This document shows, one piece after another, positions 1 to 8,850 of a stretch of DNA of 64,000 nucleotides (the first letter of the stretch is position 1; every line of letters starts with the position of its first letter). The position numbers and the translations under genes are program-made. The stretch lies in contig NZ_JH994111.1 in assembly GCF_000316195.1 (NCBI RefSeq), positions 1,247,470-1,311,469 of the forward strand, read 5' to 3'. Source of the stretch: Brachyspira hampsonii 30446. Its GTDB lineage: Bacteria > Spirochaetota > Brachyspiria > Brachyspirales > Brachyspiraceae. Under the pieces are notes generated by a model, which saw nothing but the letters and a program-made list of their open reading frames with translations, did no database searches and had not been told where the DNA came from.

Positions 1-121
1 TTGTGTTGTGTTGTGTTGTGTTGTGTTGTGTTGTGTTGTGTTGTGTTGTGTTGTGTTGTGTTGTGTTGTTAACATTTGAACCTCGTTAATTATAACATAT
101 ATATAAATTTAAATCAAAAAA
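1..121. repeat. Pentanucleotide array (TTGTG)13 plus 56-bp flank, direct-repeat copy 1
   Basis: Thirteen uninterrupted TTGTG units occupy 1-65 and may extend left of the window. They are followed by TTGTTAACATTTGAACCTCG and an AT-rich stretch. The whole 121 bp recurs without a mismatch at 2304-2424, with the same unit count. On the minus strand the array reads (CACAA)n and lies just downstream of a gene remnant. No coding role is visible. Confidence 0.95.
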
Positions 122-172
122 ATTTATGTTACTATTTATAAAATAAATTTATAATATAATTCAAATTTTATA

Positions 173-696
173 TTATATATTATCTTTGTAGCATAGTTCT
201 TGAAAAGCTTCATATTAATTATTTTGCCAATTATGATAAAGATATTCATCAAAAAATATAACTATAACAACTATAATTATATTCCACACATTATCAAAAA
301 TAGTTTTTGTATATGAATATAGATTACAATTTTATGTTTTTGTAAAAAACTATTGTATCATTATAATATCGCTTATTAATTTTGATAATTCTATTTCATA
401 TTCATTAATATATTTTAAACTGTCATATTTGTATTTATACAACTTTATTATTCTATTTATAAAATCAAATACAGTTATTTTATTATGTTTATCTAAATTA
501 TTAATTAATCATTGGCATATCCTAATAATTATTTTACATTAAACATATTTTCATTATAATATTTAATTTTATCATTTATATATTTTCTGTTATTAATATT
601 CATATCAATAAAATATAAAATTAATTCTCTTACAGAATGTCTTAATTTTTTAAAAGGTATCCACCATACTATATCATCGATTATTTTTGTATTCAT
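173..696 (-). pseudogene. Degraded glycan-locus gene remnant with WWIP motif
   Basis: An ATG at 696 with an AAAGGAT ribosome site opens a 55-codon frame (529-696) whose start contains IVWWIPFKKLRHSVREL. After its stop, protein-like sequence continues in other frames: one piece ending at 350 contains HNKITVFDFINRIIKLYKYK, and another ending at 173 contains EYLYHNW, a stop, then YEAFQELCYKDN. The frame changes and stops indicate a decayed gene. The WWIP stretch closely matches the tail of the methyltransferase encoded at 912-2012, so the remnant probably belonged to the same surface-glycan locus. Its enzymatic family cannot be told. Alternatively the 55-residue frame alone could be a live small gene, which I consider less likely. 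Confidence 0.5.
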
Positions 697-821
697 CTTT
701 TAATCCTTTAAATTAAAATCATTTTAAACATTAAATATTTAATAGAAAGAATGTATTATTCATTTGATTTATAAATGTAGTGTATATTTTATTACATATA
801 GTCATACTAAATATTTAAAAT

Positions 822-861
822 AAAAAAAACTATGCAACAATATAAAATTGGTGCATAGGTT
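822..861 (-). terminator. Rho-independent terminator of the methyltransferase gene
   Basis: On the minus strand CTATGCA (858-852) pairs with TGCATAG (836-830), with a further CAAT/ATTG pairing inside, and is followed by a run of eight T (829-822). It lies 50 bp beyond the stop of the gene at 912-2012. Confidence 0.8.
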
Positions 862-911
862 GTAATTTCTTAATTATTATTATATTATTACAATAGTTAT
901 ATATGTTTCTT

Positions 912-2012
912 TTACATATTATTTCTGGTCTGGTCTGTAATAAATTTATTCCTAAAGTTATCCCTCCATTTTTTTACAGGTATCCACCAAGCTATTTTAG
1001 TGATTTTAAGTGTTATTCTTATACCTAATATATAAACATATATATAATATTTATTATTATAAATTCCAAATAATCTTATCCAGTTTTTATTTTCTTTTAT
1101 TTTGTTATTTATTTCTTCTATCTTATTATTTAATTGGGTATAATTTTTTTCTATATCCTTATTTAATTTATTTATTTTATTTTCTTTATCTTTCATTTTG
1201 AAAAATGATATAATACTGTTAAATAGTTCATTAACATTATAGTTATAATATTTACTAAAAATTTTTTTTATGTAAAAGAAATCTTCTTCTGTTGGCATAT
1301 AACTCCAAGGATTTGTAAGTAGATAAAAATAATCAGTAACTCTATCAAGTATATCATCATCAAGTCTTACGGCCCCTATATTAGTTATGCCAGAAAATAA
1401 ATTTCTAGCATTATCATATTCTATAGTATATTTTTCACCTTTTAATGAAGAAAATAGCATATTACAAGATGACATAGGATAATAAAAGGGATCAAAATGA
1501 GATAATATTACATCATGTATTATAACTGTAGCATTCTTTTTTAAAAACGGTAACACCATTAAAAAATCTAAAATCTCTCCTGGTAATAAATGCATTGTGT
1601 CCAATATGCATAAGTCTATATTTCCTCCTATCTTTTCTATAAATTTAGCTGCAACTCCACCTGTATATAATTTCCATTTATTTGTTAAGTTATTAAAATG
1701 CTCATAAACGAAATGTCCGCATTCTTTTGTACTATCAGCAAAATAATATTTTGAATAATCTATAGAATATAGTTTAGAATTATCAAAATCTTTAATAGAA
1801 TTTAATATTAAAGCACTTCCTCCTCCAGCAGCAACTCCAATTTCTAAAATTTTTTTTGGTTTAATAGTTCTAATTATTCCATTTACAAATTTCCTTTCTG
1901 CATTAGTCATTAAATTAGCAGGTAATTTTCCAGTTGTTTCATAAGAAAGTTCTTTATTAATTTTTTCTACTATTTCACTTTCAAAATATTCAAATTTTTG
2001 TGTTTGATACAT
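912..2012 (-). CDS. Class I SAM-dependent methyltransferase (Methyltransf_24-like), glycan locus
   Basis: The 366-residue protein carries a Rossmann methyltransferase core. KKILEIGVAAGGGSALIL near residue 55 is the glycine-rich SAM-binding motif I, IDLCILDTMH is the motif II/acidic region, and NATVIIHDV follows. This arrangement suits the Methyltransf_24 group often found in polysaccharide loci, so it probably methylates a sugar or sugar nucleotide; the acceptor is unknown. A lysine/asparagine-rich coiled coil (about 275-315) leads to a C-terminal tail containing LFGIYNNKYY, ILGIRITLK and then IAWWIPVKKWRDNFRNKF. Similar tails occur on two glycosyltransferases upstream. The start has GGAGG ten bases before ATG. 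The gene sits alone between the terminator of the upstream operon and its own terminator, inside a pair of 121-bp direct repeats. Confidence 0.8.
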   Translation of the reverse strand: MYQTQKFEYFESEIVEKINKELSYETTGKLPANLMTNAERKFVNGIIRTIKPKKILEIGVAAGGGSALILNSIKDFDNSKLYSIDYSKYYFADSTKECGHFVYEHFNNLTNKWKLYTGGVAAKFIEKIGGNIDLCILDTMHLLPGEILDFLMVLPFLKKNATVIIHDVILSHFDPFYYPMSSCNMLFSSLKGEKYTIEYDNARNLFSGITNIGAVRLDDDILDRVTDYFYLLTNPWSYMPTEEDFFYIKKIFSKYYNYNVNELFNSIISFFKMKDKENKINKLNKDIEKNYTQLNNKIEEINNKIKENKNWIRLFGIYNNKYYIYVYILGIRITLKITKIAWWIPVKKWRDNFRNKFITDQTRNNM

Positions 2013-2240
2013 AGTTAATTTTCCTCCAATTTATGATTTCATATTATTAAACTGATTTTCATAACTTATGAACATTTATAATTACAATATTCAATTAAAT
2101 ATAAATTAATGTAAAATACTTTATTGTTTCACCAAAAAAATTGTATATTTTCAGAATAAAAATCTATCATCTAATTTCATTATTAAATCTTGTTATTTAA
2201 TTTAGTATAGTTTTTATATCTCCTTAAATTAATTTAAAAT

Positions 2241-2273
2241 AAAAAAGCCAGAGCATAAATTTATGCTCTGGCT
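2241..2273 (-). terminator. Rho-independent terminator of the glycan operon
   Basis: A perfect 14-bp palindrome, AGCCAGAGCATAAA (2246-2259) and TTTATGCTCTGGCT (2260-2273), is followed on the minus strand by TTTTTT (2246-2241). It lies about 150 bp past the last gene of the operon, with the second direct-repeat copy in between. Confidence 0.85.
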
Positions 2274-2303
2274 ATAAATATATTTATAAAGAAATATTTT
2301 ATT

Positions 2304-2424
2304 TTGTGTTGTGTTGTGTTGTGTTGTGTTGTGTTGTGTTGTGTTGTGTTGTGTTGTGTTGTGTTGTGTTGTTAACATTTGAACCTCGTTAATTATAACA
2401 TATATATAAATTTAAATCAAAAAA
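2304..2424. repeat. Pentanucleotide array (TTGTG)13 plus flank, direct-repeat copy 2
   Basis: Identical over 121 bp to positions 1-121, again with exactly thirteen TTGTG units (2304-2368) and the same 56-bp flank. It ends two bases before the stop codon of the epimerase/dehydratase gene, so it lies at the 3' end of the glycan operon. Sequence beyond the repeat differs completely between the copies. Confidence 0.95.
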
Positions 2425-2426
2425 TA

Positions 2427-3437
2427 TTAAAGTTCATTTTTTACATAATCCAAAGATAAAAGCTTTTCTTTTACTTGTTCTTTATTTAAACGAGTGGTAT
2501 TATCTGAATTATATTCTTCTCTAGATGCCACTTCTATATTACCATCTATAAAATATTTATCATAATTTAAATCCCTATTATCTGCTGGTATTTTATAAAA
2601 ATTTACCATGTCAACAGATTTAATCATATCTTCTTTATTTATTAAAGTCTCATAAGTCTTTTCACCATGTCTAGTACCTATTATTTTTATTTCTACATTT
2701 GGATTAAATATTTCCTTAATAGCTAAGGCCAAATCCATGATAGTGCATGCTGGTGCTTTTTGAACGAAAATATCTCCATTTACAGCATTATTGAAAGCAA
2801 ATAATACTAAGTCTACCGATTCATCTAATGACATTAAAAACCTTGTCATATTAGGGTCTGTTACAGTTATTGGTTTATTTTCTTTGCATTGTTTTATAAA
2901 TAATGGAATAACTGAACCTCTAGAAGCCATAACATTACCATATCTAGTTGCACATAATGTTATATTATCATTATTTTGCAAAGTTCTTGATTTTGAAATC
3001 ATTAATTTTTCCATAATTGCTTTGGTCATGCCCATTGCATTGATGGGATAAACCGCTTTATCTGTTGATAACATAACAAGTTTTTTTACTTTATTTTCAA
3101 TACAAGCATCTATTACATTCCCTGAACCTATTATATTAGTTTGTACAGCCTGCATAGGATAAAACTCACAAGAAGGTACTTGTTTTAAAGCAGCAGCATG
3201 AAATACAAAATCAACATTTCTTAAAGCTTCATTTATACTTTTATAATCTCTAACATCACCTATATAATATTTTATTCTATCATCTTTTAATTCTGTACGC
3301 ATTCTATCTTGTTTTTCTTCATCTCTGGAAAATACTCTTACTTCTTTTATGTTGGTATTATTTATAAAATATCTAAGCATTTTATTACCAAAAGATCCGG
3401 TACCTCCGGTTATTAATAAAATTTTATCCTTAAACAT
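2427..3437 (-). CDS. wbjB: UDP-GlcNAc epimerase/4,6-dehydratase, WbjB/CapE/FnlA type
   Basis: This extended-SDR enzyme (336 residues) acts on UDP-GlcNAc as the first step toward UDP-2-acetamido-2,6-dideoxy-L-hexoses. The N-terminal ITGGTGSFGNKML is the NAD(P)-binding loop, DVRDY follows, and STDKAVYPINAMGMTKAIM carries the S/T-DK active-site region typical of the CapE/WbjB branch rather than the PseB branch. TRYGNVMASRGSVIPLF, DPNMTRFLMSLDE and IIGTRHGEKTYETL are the usual C-terminal substrate motifs. I place the start at the ATG at 3437, which has GGAG eight bases upstream; a GTG nine bases earlier overlaps that GGAG and is unlikely. It follows the reductase gene by five bases and is the last gene of the operon. 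Confidence 0.88.
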   Translation of the reverse strand: MFKDKILLITGGTGSFGNKMLRYFINNTNIKEVRVFSRDEEKQDRMRTELKDDRIKYYIGDVRDYKSINEALRNVDFVFHAAALKQVPSCEFYPMQAVQTNIIGSGNVIDACIENKVKKLVMLSTDKAVYPINAMGMTKAIMEKLMISKSRTLQNNDNITLCATRYGNVMASRGSVIPLFIKQCKENKPITVTDPNMTRFLMSLDESVDLVLFAFNNAVNGDIFVQKAPACTIMDLALAIKEIFNPNVEIKIIGTRHGEKTYETLINKEDMIKSVDMVNFYKIPADNRDLNYDKYFIDGNIEVASREEYNSDNTTRLNKEQVKEKLLSLDYVKNEL

Positions 3438-3442
3438 AACAA

Positions 3443-4273
3443 TCACTCCAAATTATTTATTTGTTCTTTTATTGTAGGTATATCTAATTTAAAGCATAAT
3501 TCCTTAATAGATGATAAACTTCTATCACATATAGGATTAGTTATATACGGTTTTATTTTTAAATTCAAATCATATTTTTCATTAAAATACTCTAACATTT
3601 GATATTTGCTTACTATATCTTTAGAATGTATATGAAATAAATCTTCTTGATAAAGATTATTTTCTATTATATTTTCACAAATTATTGCATATTGCTTTGT
3701 TGTAATACCATTCCAAAAATGATTTAAAAATCCATTTACAATTTTTCCTCTCTGAGATTTAGCCCAAGAAATTAAACTAGCATTTTTATGTATTTCTTCA
3801 CCTATTATACTTGTACGCAATATCATACATTTTCCTCTAGGTTCACCCAAAGATTTTGATTTTCCATATTCATCTAATGCATTATGTTCATCAAGTTCAT
3901 TGTATTTACCTTTAAGTCCATCAAATACACAGTCTGTAGTTATATGAATAAATTTAATATTATTGGTTTTACACCAATCAGCTGCATTCCAAGGAAAAAT
4001 TGAATTTATTAAAATAGAATCTCTCATATTATTAAACATAAAAGGCTTTATAATACCAATACAATTTATAACATAATCAAAATCCGTATTTAAATTATTT
4101 ATATCATCAGTAAGAGAATCAAATTTAATTGCTTTATTTTTATCAAAATTATCAAAAGCTACTTTTTCATTTCTATATGAAAAATAAACATCATAATTTT
4201 TATTTTTCATAAAATGCTTAACAACTGTATTGCCAAGCATTCCTGTTCCGCCTAATATTAGAATTTTTTTCAT
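3443..4273 (-). CDS. RmlD-like NAD(P)-dependent sugar-nucleotide reductase (SDR)
   Basis: The 276-residue protein resembles dTDP-4-dehydrorhamnose reductase. LILGGTGMLGNTVV is the dinucleotide-binding loop, FIHITTDCVFDG the RmlD-type strand, and EYGKSKSLGE the catalytic YxxxK. With its neighbours of the WbjB and WbjD types it probably reduces the 4-keto intermediate of a UDP-6-deoxy-L-HexNAc pathway. The partner in the L-FucNAc pathway (WbjC/CapF/FnlB) normally has an extra C-terminal cupin domain of about 100 residues. None is present here, which favours an RmlD-like reductase as in the UDP-L-QuiNAc type pathway. Its start overlaps the stop of the preceding fusion gene by four bases (ATGA), so translation is probably coupled. 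Confidence 0.82.
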   Translation of the reverse strand: MKKILILGGTGMLGNTVVKHFMKNKNYDVYFSYRNEKVAFDNFDKNKAIKFDSLTDDINNLNTDFDYVINCIGIIKPFMFNNMRDSILINSIFPWNAADWCKTNNIKFIHITTDCVFDGLKGKYNELDEHNALDEYGKSKSLGEPRGKCMILRTSIIGEEIHKNASLISWAKSQRGKIVNGFLNHFWNGITTKQYAIICENIIENNLYQEDLFHIHSKDIVSKYQMLEYFNEKYDLNLKIKPYITNPICDRSLSSIKELCFKLDIPTIKEQINNLE

Positions 4274-7200
4274 TTTTCTACCTTCTTCTTTTTAATAGTG
4301 ATTTTTATACCCAAAATACCAATAATAAAATATTTCTCATCATTGCTAATATATATTCCAAATGTAAAATCTTTCTTAACCTTTTTGTCATCATCAGATT
4401 CATCATTAACATTTATAGTATTATAATATTTATTCAATTGTTCTAAAATTGGCTGATATTCAATATCAACTTTATGTTCCTTAATAACATTATTATATAC
4501 ATCTATAATTCTATTTACATATAGATTTTTATTGTAATTTTCTTCAGCAAATTTTAGAGAAAGTTCTCCTCTTCTTTTTGCTTCATCTAAATTATTTATA
4601 AAATACTGTAATTTATCAGCATATTCATTTTCTTTGCATACTATACCGCATTCAGGAGCATTGATAACATCAGTTAAAGCAGTTCCTTCTAAAGCTAGAA
4701 CCATTTTTCCGCAGCTCATAGCTTCTATAGCCATCATTCCAAAAGCTTCCTGTTTTGACGGCATTAAAAATATATCGCAAGCTTGGTATAATTTAGCAAG
4801 CATTGAATCATCTTCTATCCAACCATATTCTAATATATTAAAATTATTTTTAAATTCTTCCAATAAACCTTTTTTAACAACTGTTATTAAAGTTATTTTA
4901 TTTTTAGATTTTATTTTATTTAATGCTTCTTTTATAAGAGGTAAACATTTAAATATATTATTTTCAGCTCTAAACATTAAAACAATAGAATTTTCATCTA
5001 TTTTAAGTTCTTTTTTTGCTTCTATAATATTTCTAGGTTTAAATATATTTTGATCTATTCCAAATGGAACTCTATATATTTTTTTCCCTTTCCAAATAGG
5101 TGATTCCTTTACTTTATCTTCCATCCATTTTGATGCCACGATAACTGATAAATTAGAATCCTGTATAAATTTCTTTCTTATTTCAAATTGAAATGCTGTA
5201 TCATCTTTTTTTATAGCAAAAGGTTTATCCAAATATTCACAATCATGACAATGCTCATGCCATTTATTACAATCAAAATGATGTACACAATGACCTCCTA
5301 AGTAATAAGCATCATGCAAAGTAATGACAGCTGGTTTTAATCTAGTTATAATTGGTAAATATTTTATATCAAAGTTTGTATTATGTATTAAATGTAAGTG
5401 TAATATATCAGAATCTAAAAGCAATGAATTTTTAATTAAGTTTTCTGTAATATTATTATAATCATGGTTATATACATAATTAGAAGCATGATTATATACA
5501 TAAGTATGTTCATCATCAGATTTTTTATCATTAACTATATGATTTGATTCTATTTTGTTTTCACGCAGATATATTCCTAAATTATGACCATTAAATTTAT
5601 TTCCTATTAAATCATTATCACCTATTTGTAAACATGTAAATTTAATTAATCCTAACTCTTTTTTTAAATATCTTTTAATTTTATCTTTTATAGTTTTTGG
5701 AAAATTATAAAGTGTTAATAAAGATTCTGCATAGATTACTACTCTATTTGCAACTGTGTCTTTAAGATTAAAAACTTCATTAGGTATATTAGATTTATAA
5801 AAGTATTCTTTAAACCAATCTGTTATTTCATAAATGGAGTCTGGCCTATTTACTGAAATTTGTCCTTTGTGTTTTCTCCAGCTAACTAAATTTTTAGGAA
5901 TATGTATAAAGTTTCCATATAAAGCCATATTCCAATACATTTCTATATCATTAATATATGAATATTTATCTGTTCTTATATTAGTCCAATTTACAAATTT
6001 CCTTCTTTTTATAAAAGTTCCGACCATAGCAGCATAACATGAAAAATTAGATAAAGCTTCTAAAAAATTCCAATCAGGGCTTTTTATAGATTCTATTATT
6101 TTATTCTTATCATTTATAATATTATAATCACAATAAGCAACAACAGCATTATCATCATTATCTAATACCTTAATCATTTCTTCAAATAAAGTTTTATCTA
6201 CTATATCATCAGAATTTATTTGTGTAAAATATTCTCCTTTAGCTAAAGACCAACCCCAATTTACTGTTTCTGGTTCTCCAGAATTTTCATGGTATAAATA
6301 TTTTACCCTATTATCTTTTAGATAAGGTTTTACCACTTCTTTAGTATTATCAGTAGAACCATCATCTAATATATAATATTCAAAATTAGTATAAGTTTGA
6401 TTTAATATGCTTTCTATTGTTTTAGGTAAAAAATCAGCTCTATTATAAGTTGGAGTTATAACAGTAATTTTCACACTAAAATCAGGTATTTTTAATATAT
6501 CAACAGGTATATAATCTTTTTCTATGAAATTACCATCCCAAGATAAAATACCTTTAGTCTGTTCAGCAGGTTTTACTACTTTTCTATTTAAGGGATTAAG
6601 ACCATTACATATTTTACAAAATTCTGTATATCCTTTTTTGCAATATTTTAATCTAAATTCTATTAATTCTTTTTTATTTACATTTCCTTTTAAATCAAAA
6701 AGAGAATCTTCATCATAATCTACTATACCTGCCGTTTCAGCAAAACTATGATAGCAGCATCCTGATATAGTTCCATTTCTTATTTCAGAAAACATAGATC
6801 CACAATAATCATATCTTTTTATCATTTCATCATTATCTAATTTAGAATAGTCATATCTTGGAGGGTATGCCTGTGCCCAATTCCAAAATTCTCCTGCTGG
6901 TATAATATCTGCTTTTATATCATATTTTTCTATTTTTTCTAAGTTTTTTATATATATTTTTTCAAATTCAGGAACAGCTTCTAAATAATTATCTACTTGA
7001 ATTGTCATATTTGCACTATTTATAGATTCTAGTAATTCATCAGATATTTCTCTTATTCCATTAGTAGGCATAACCAAATCTATAATTTTATGCCTATAAT
7101 TTTTATTAATATACATTAATAATTTTATTATATCTGGGTATAGAGAAGGTTCTCCGCCCGTAATATGCATAAGACCAACCATATCTACATTTTTAAAATA

Positions 7201-7704
7201 TAGATCTATATCATTTTTTAATCTTTCGAACTCATTATGTCTTTTATTTTTTATAAACGGATTAAAATTAAGACAAGATTTACAGTTTAAATTACAAACT
7301 GTTGTAGTAATTATATTATTGCTTGAAATATATACTTTATCATATGCATACAATGCAAATATTGATAAATATTTCATTATAAAATTACTTTCATAATTAT
7401 AGAAATATTTAGAATAAAAATTATATATCACAAAATAATTAATATCTCTTATTAAATTTTTAGAAATAAGAAACTCCTCTATATTAGGATAATCACCAAA
7501 TATTAGAATAGTTTTTCCTAAAACATCTATTTCTAGAGAATCCATAGCATCTTTTGTTGGAATTGAAATATCAGCATTTAAAAAACTTAAGCATTCTTTC
7601 ATTTTTAATGCTTTATCTATATCTCCTAATAATAATAAATCTTTATTTTGTTTGAAAATGTTTCCTATTTCATCAAATTCATGCCCTTTATTTTGCCATT
7701 TCAT
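4270..7704 (-). CDS. Radical SAM - GT2 - GT4 fusion protein
   Basis: This 1144-residue protein joins three enzymes. After about 130 residues of unknown type, CNLNCKSCLNF (Cys137, 141, 144) is a radical SAM cluster motif, followed by HITGGEPSLYPD and by later cysteines (CGSMF, GCCYHS, YCKKGYTEFCKIC) of SPASM-like appearance. From about 410, ITVITPTYNRADFLPKTIES and ILDDGSTDNTKEV mark a family-2 glycosyltransferase. From about 700, a GT4-type domain shows ITLHDAYYLGGHC, a cysteine/histidine-rich insert, VPFGIDQNIF and the E-x7-E motif EAFGMMAIE. The C-terminus ends in FGIY...IIGILGIKITIK, the tail shared with neighbours. The start is the ATG at 7704, with GGAGG five bases upstream; a TTG twelve bases earlier overlaps that site. 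Likely role: building, and possibly modifying, a glycan repeat unit. The radical SAM substrate is unknown. Confidence 0.88.
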   Translation of the reverse strand: MKWQNKGHEFDEIGNIFKQNKDLLLLGDIDKALKMKECLSFLNADISIPTKDAMDSLEIDVLGKTILIFGDYPNIEEFLISKNLIRDINYFVIYNFYSKYFYNYESNFIMKYLSIFALYAYDKVYISSNNIITTTVCNLNCKSCLNFNPFIKNKRHNEFERLKNDIDLYFKNVDMVGLMHITGGEPSLYPDIIKLLMYINKNYRHKIIDLVMPTNGIREISDELLESINSANMTIQVDNYLEAVPEFEKIYIKNLEKIEKYDIKADIIPAGEFWNWAQAYPPRYDYSKLDNDEMIKRYDYCGSMFSEIRNGTISGCCYHSFAETAGIVDYDEDSLFDLKGNVNKKELIEFRLKYCKKGYTEFCKICNGLNPLNRKVVKPAEQTKGILSWDGNFIEKDYIPVDILKIPDFSVKITVITPTYNRADFLPKTIESILNQTYTNFEYYILDDGSTDNTKEVVKPYLKDNRVKYLYHENSGEPETVNWGWSLAKGEYFTQINSDDIVDKTLFEEMIKVLDNDDNAVVAYCDYNIINDKNKIIESIKSPDWNFLEALSNFSCYAAMVGTFIKRRKFVNWTNIRTDKYSYINDIEMYWNMALYGNFIHIPKNLVSWRKHKGQISVNRPDSIYEITDWFKEYFYKSNIPNEVFNLKDTVANRVVIYAESLLTLYNFPKTIKDKIKRYLKKELGLIKFTCLQIGDNDLIGNKFNGHNLGIYLRENKIESNHIVNDKKSDDEHTYVYNHASNYVYNHDYNNITENLIKNSLLLDSDILHLHLIHNTNFDIKYLPIITRLKPAVITLHDAYYLGGHCVHHFDCNKWHEHCHDCEYLDKPFAIKKDDTAFQFEIRKKFIQDSNLSVIVASKWMEDKVKESPIWKGKKIYRVPFGIDQNIFKPRNIIEAKKELKIDENSIVLMFRAENNIFKCLPLIKEALNKIKSKNKITLITVVKKGLLEEFKNNFNILEYGWIEDDSMLAKLYQACDIFLMPSKQEAFGMMAIEAMSCGKMVLALEGTALTDVINAPECGIVCKENEYADKLQYFINNLDEAKRRGELSLKFAEENYNKNLYVNRIIDVYNNVIKEHKVDIEYQPILEQLNKYYNTINVNDESDDDKKVKKDFTFGIYISNDEKYFIIGILGIKITIKKKKVEK

Positions 7705-8822
7705 ATTTTCCTCCAAATGTTTTCATTAACATATTCTGTATATCCAAGTATTATTCTAACAACTTTCATAGATAAGTTATCAACATTATAATCTTCTACA
7801 GTTTTTGGTATCATATTATTTTTATATTGTTCTGTAACAACTTCAACAGCTTTTAATACTTTATCTTTTTTGTATCCGCACATTATTAATGTACCCTCGT
7901 CATTGCCTTCAGGTCTTTCATGAGCATTTCTTATAGTTACAGCAGGAAATTTTAATAATGAACTTTCTTCTGTTATTGTACCGCTGTCTGAAAGAGTACA
8001 GAAAGAATTTTTTTGTAATGCTATATAATCAAAAAATCCGAATGGTTTAGAAAAAATAATATTACTGTGAACCTTAATGTTTTCCAATTTATCTAGAAGC
8101 CTTCTAGTTCTAGGATGAGTTGAAAATATTATTTTATAATCATATTTTTCAGATAATGCATTTAATGATTCTATTAAAGATATTAAATTAGATTCTATAT
8201 CAACAACTTCTTCTCTATGCGAACTAACTACAAAATATTTATTTTTCTCTAATGATAATTTATCCAATATATTTGAATTATTAATTTTATCTTTATATAT
8301 TTCAAATATTTCTTTCATAGAAGAACCAATCTTTATAATTCTTTCAGAGGCTATACCTTCTCTTTGTAAATAGTGTCTGGCCTGTTCAGTAATTACTAAA
8401 TTAATATCTGCTAAATGATCTACTATTTTTCTATTTATTTCCTCAGGAACTCTTTCATCAAAACATCTGTTTCCAGCTTCCATATGAAACACTGGTATTT
8501 TTCTTCTTTTTGCTGGTATTATAGAAAGACATGAGTTAGTATCACCATATAAAAGTAATGCATCAGGTTTTTCTTTATCCATAACTTCATCAGCATTTGC
8601 TATAATATTTCCTATAGTTTTTGATAATGTTGAATCAGCTACATTTAGGAAATAATCAGGTTTTCTTAATTCCAAATCATTGAAAAATACTTCATTAAGC
8701 TCATAATCAAAATTTTGTCCGGTATGAACTAATATATGCTCGGTATATTTATCTAATTCTTTTATAACCTGGGTAAGTTTTATTATTTCAGGTCTTGTAC
8801 CAAGTATAGTCATTACTTTCAT
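7701..8822 (-). CDS. wbjD: Non-hydrolysing UDP-GlcNAc 2-epimerase, WbjD/CapG/FnlC type
   Basis: The 373-residue protein has the two-domain GT-B fold of UDP-N-acetylglucosamine 2-epimerases. Conserved stretches are MTILGTRPEIIKLTQVI, HTGQNFDYELNEVFF, LLYGDTNSCLS, HMEAGNRCFDERVPEEINR and SDSGTITEESSLL. The NRKIVDHLADINLVITEQAR segment suits the CapG/WbjD branch that epimerises C2 at the end of the UDP-L-FucNAc/L-QuiNAc pathway. This agrees with the WbjB-like enzyme and reductase in the same operon; a plain WecB role making UDP-ManNAc is the alternative. The length is normal for the family. The stop overlaps the ATG of the fusion gene by four bases. Confidence 0.88.
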   Translation of the reverse strand: MKVMTILGTRPEIIKLTQVIKELDKYTEHILVHTGQNFDYELNEVFFNDLELRKPDYFLNVADSTLSKTIGNIIANADEVMDKEKPDALLLYGDTNSCLSIIPAKRRKIPVFHMEAGNRCFDERVPEEINRKIVDHLADINLVITEQARHYLQREGIASERIIKIGSSMKEIFEIYKDKINNSNILDKLSLEKNKYFVVSSHREEVVDIESNLISLIESLNALSEKYDYKIIFSTHPRTRRLLDKLENIKVHSNIIFSKPFGFFDYIALQKNSFCTLSDSGTITEESSLLKFPAVTIRNAHERPEGNDEGTLIMCGYKKDKVLKAVEVVTEQYKNNMIPKTVEDYNVDNLSMKVVRIILGYTEYVNENIWRKI

Positions 8823-8850
8823 TTTTTACTTAATCCTTTTAGTATTTTTA

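Noticed and set aside
1-121. Integron attC-like site
   Set aside because: The repeats flank gene-sized cargo, but no imperfect-palindrome attC structure or core-site pair could be seen; only a small GTTA/TAAC stem exists.
2427-3437. PseB (pseudaminic acid pathway)
   Set aside because: The STDKAVYPINAMG and RHGEKTYETL motifs and the neighbouring reductase and 2-epimerase fit WbjB/CapE better than PseB; no PseC/F/G/I-like gene is present.
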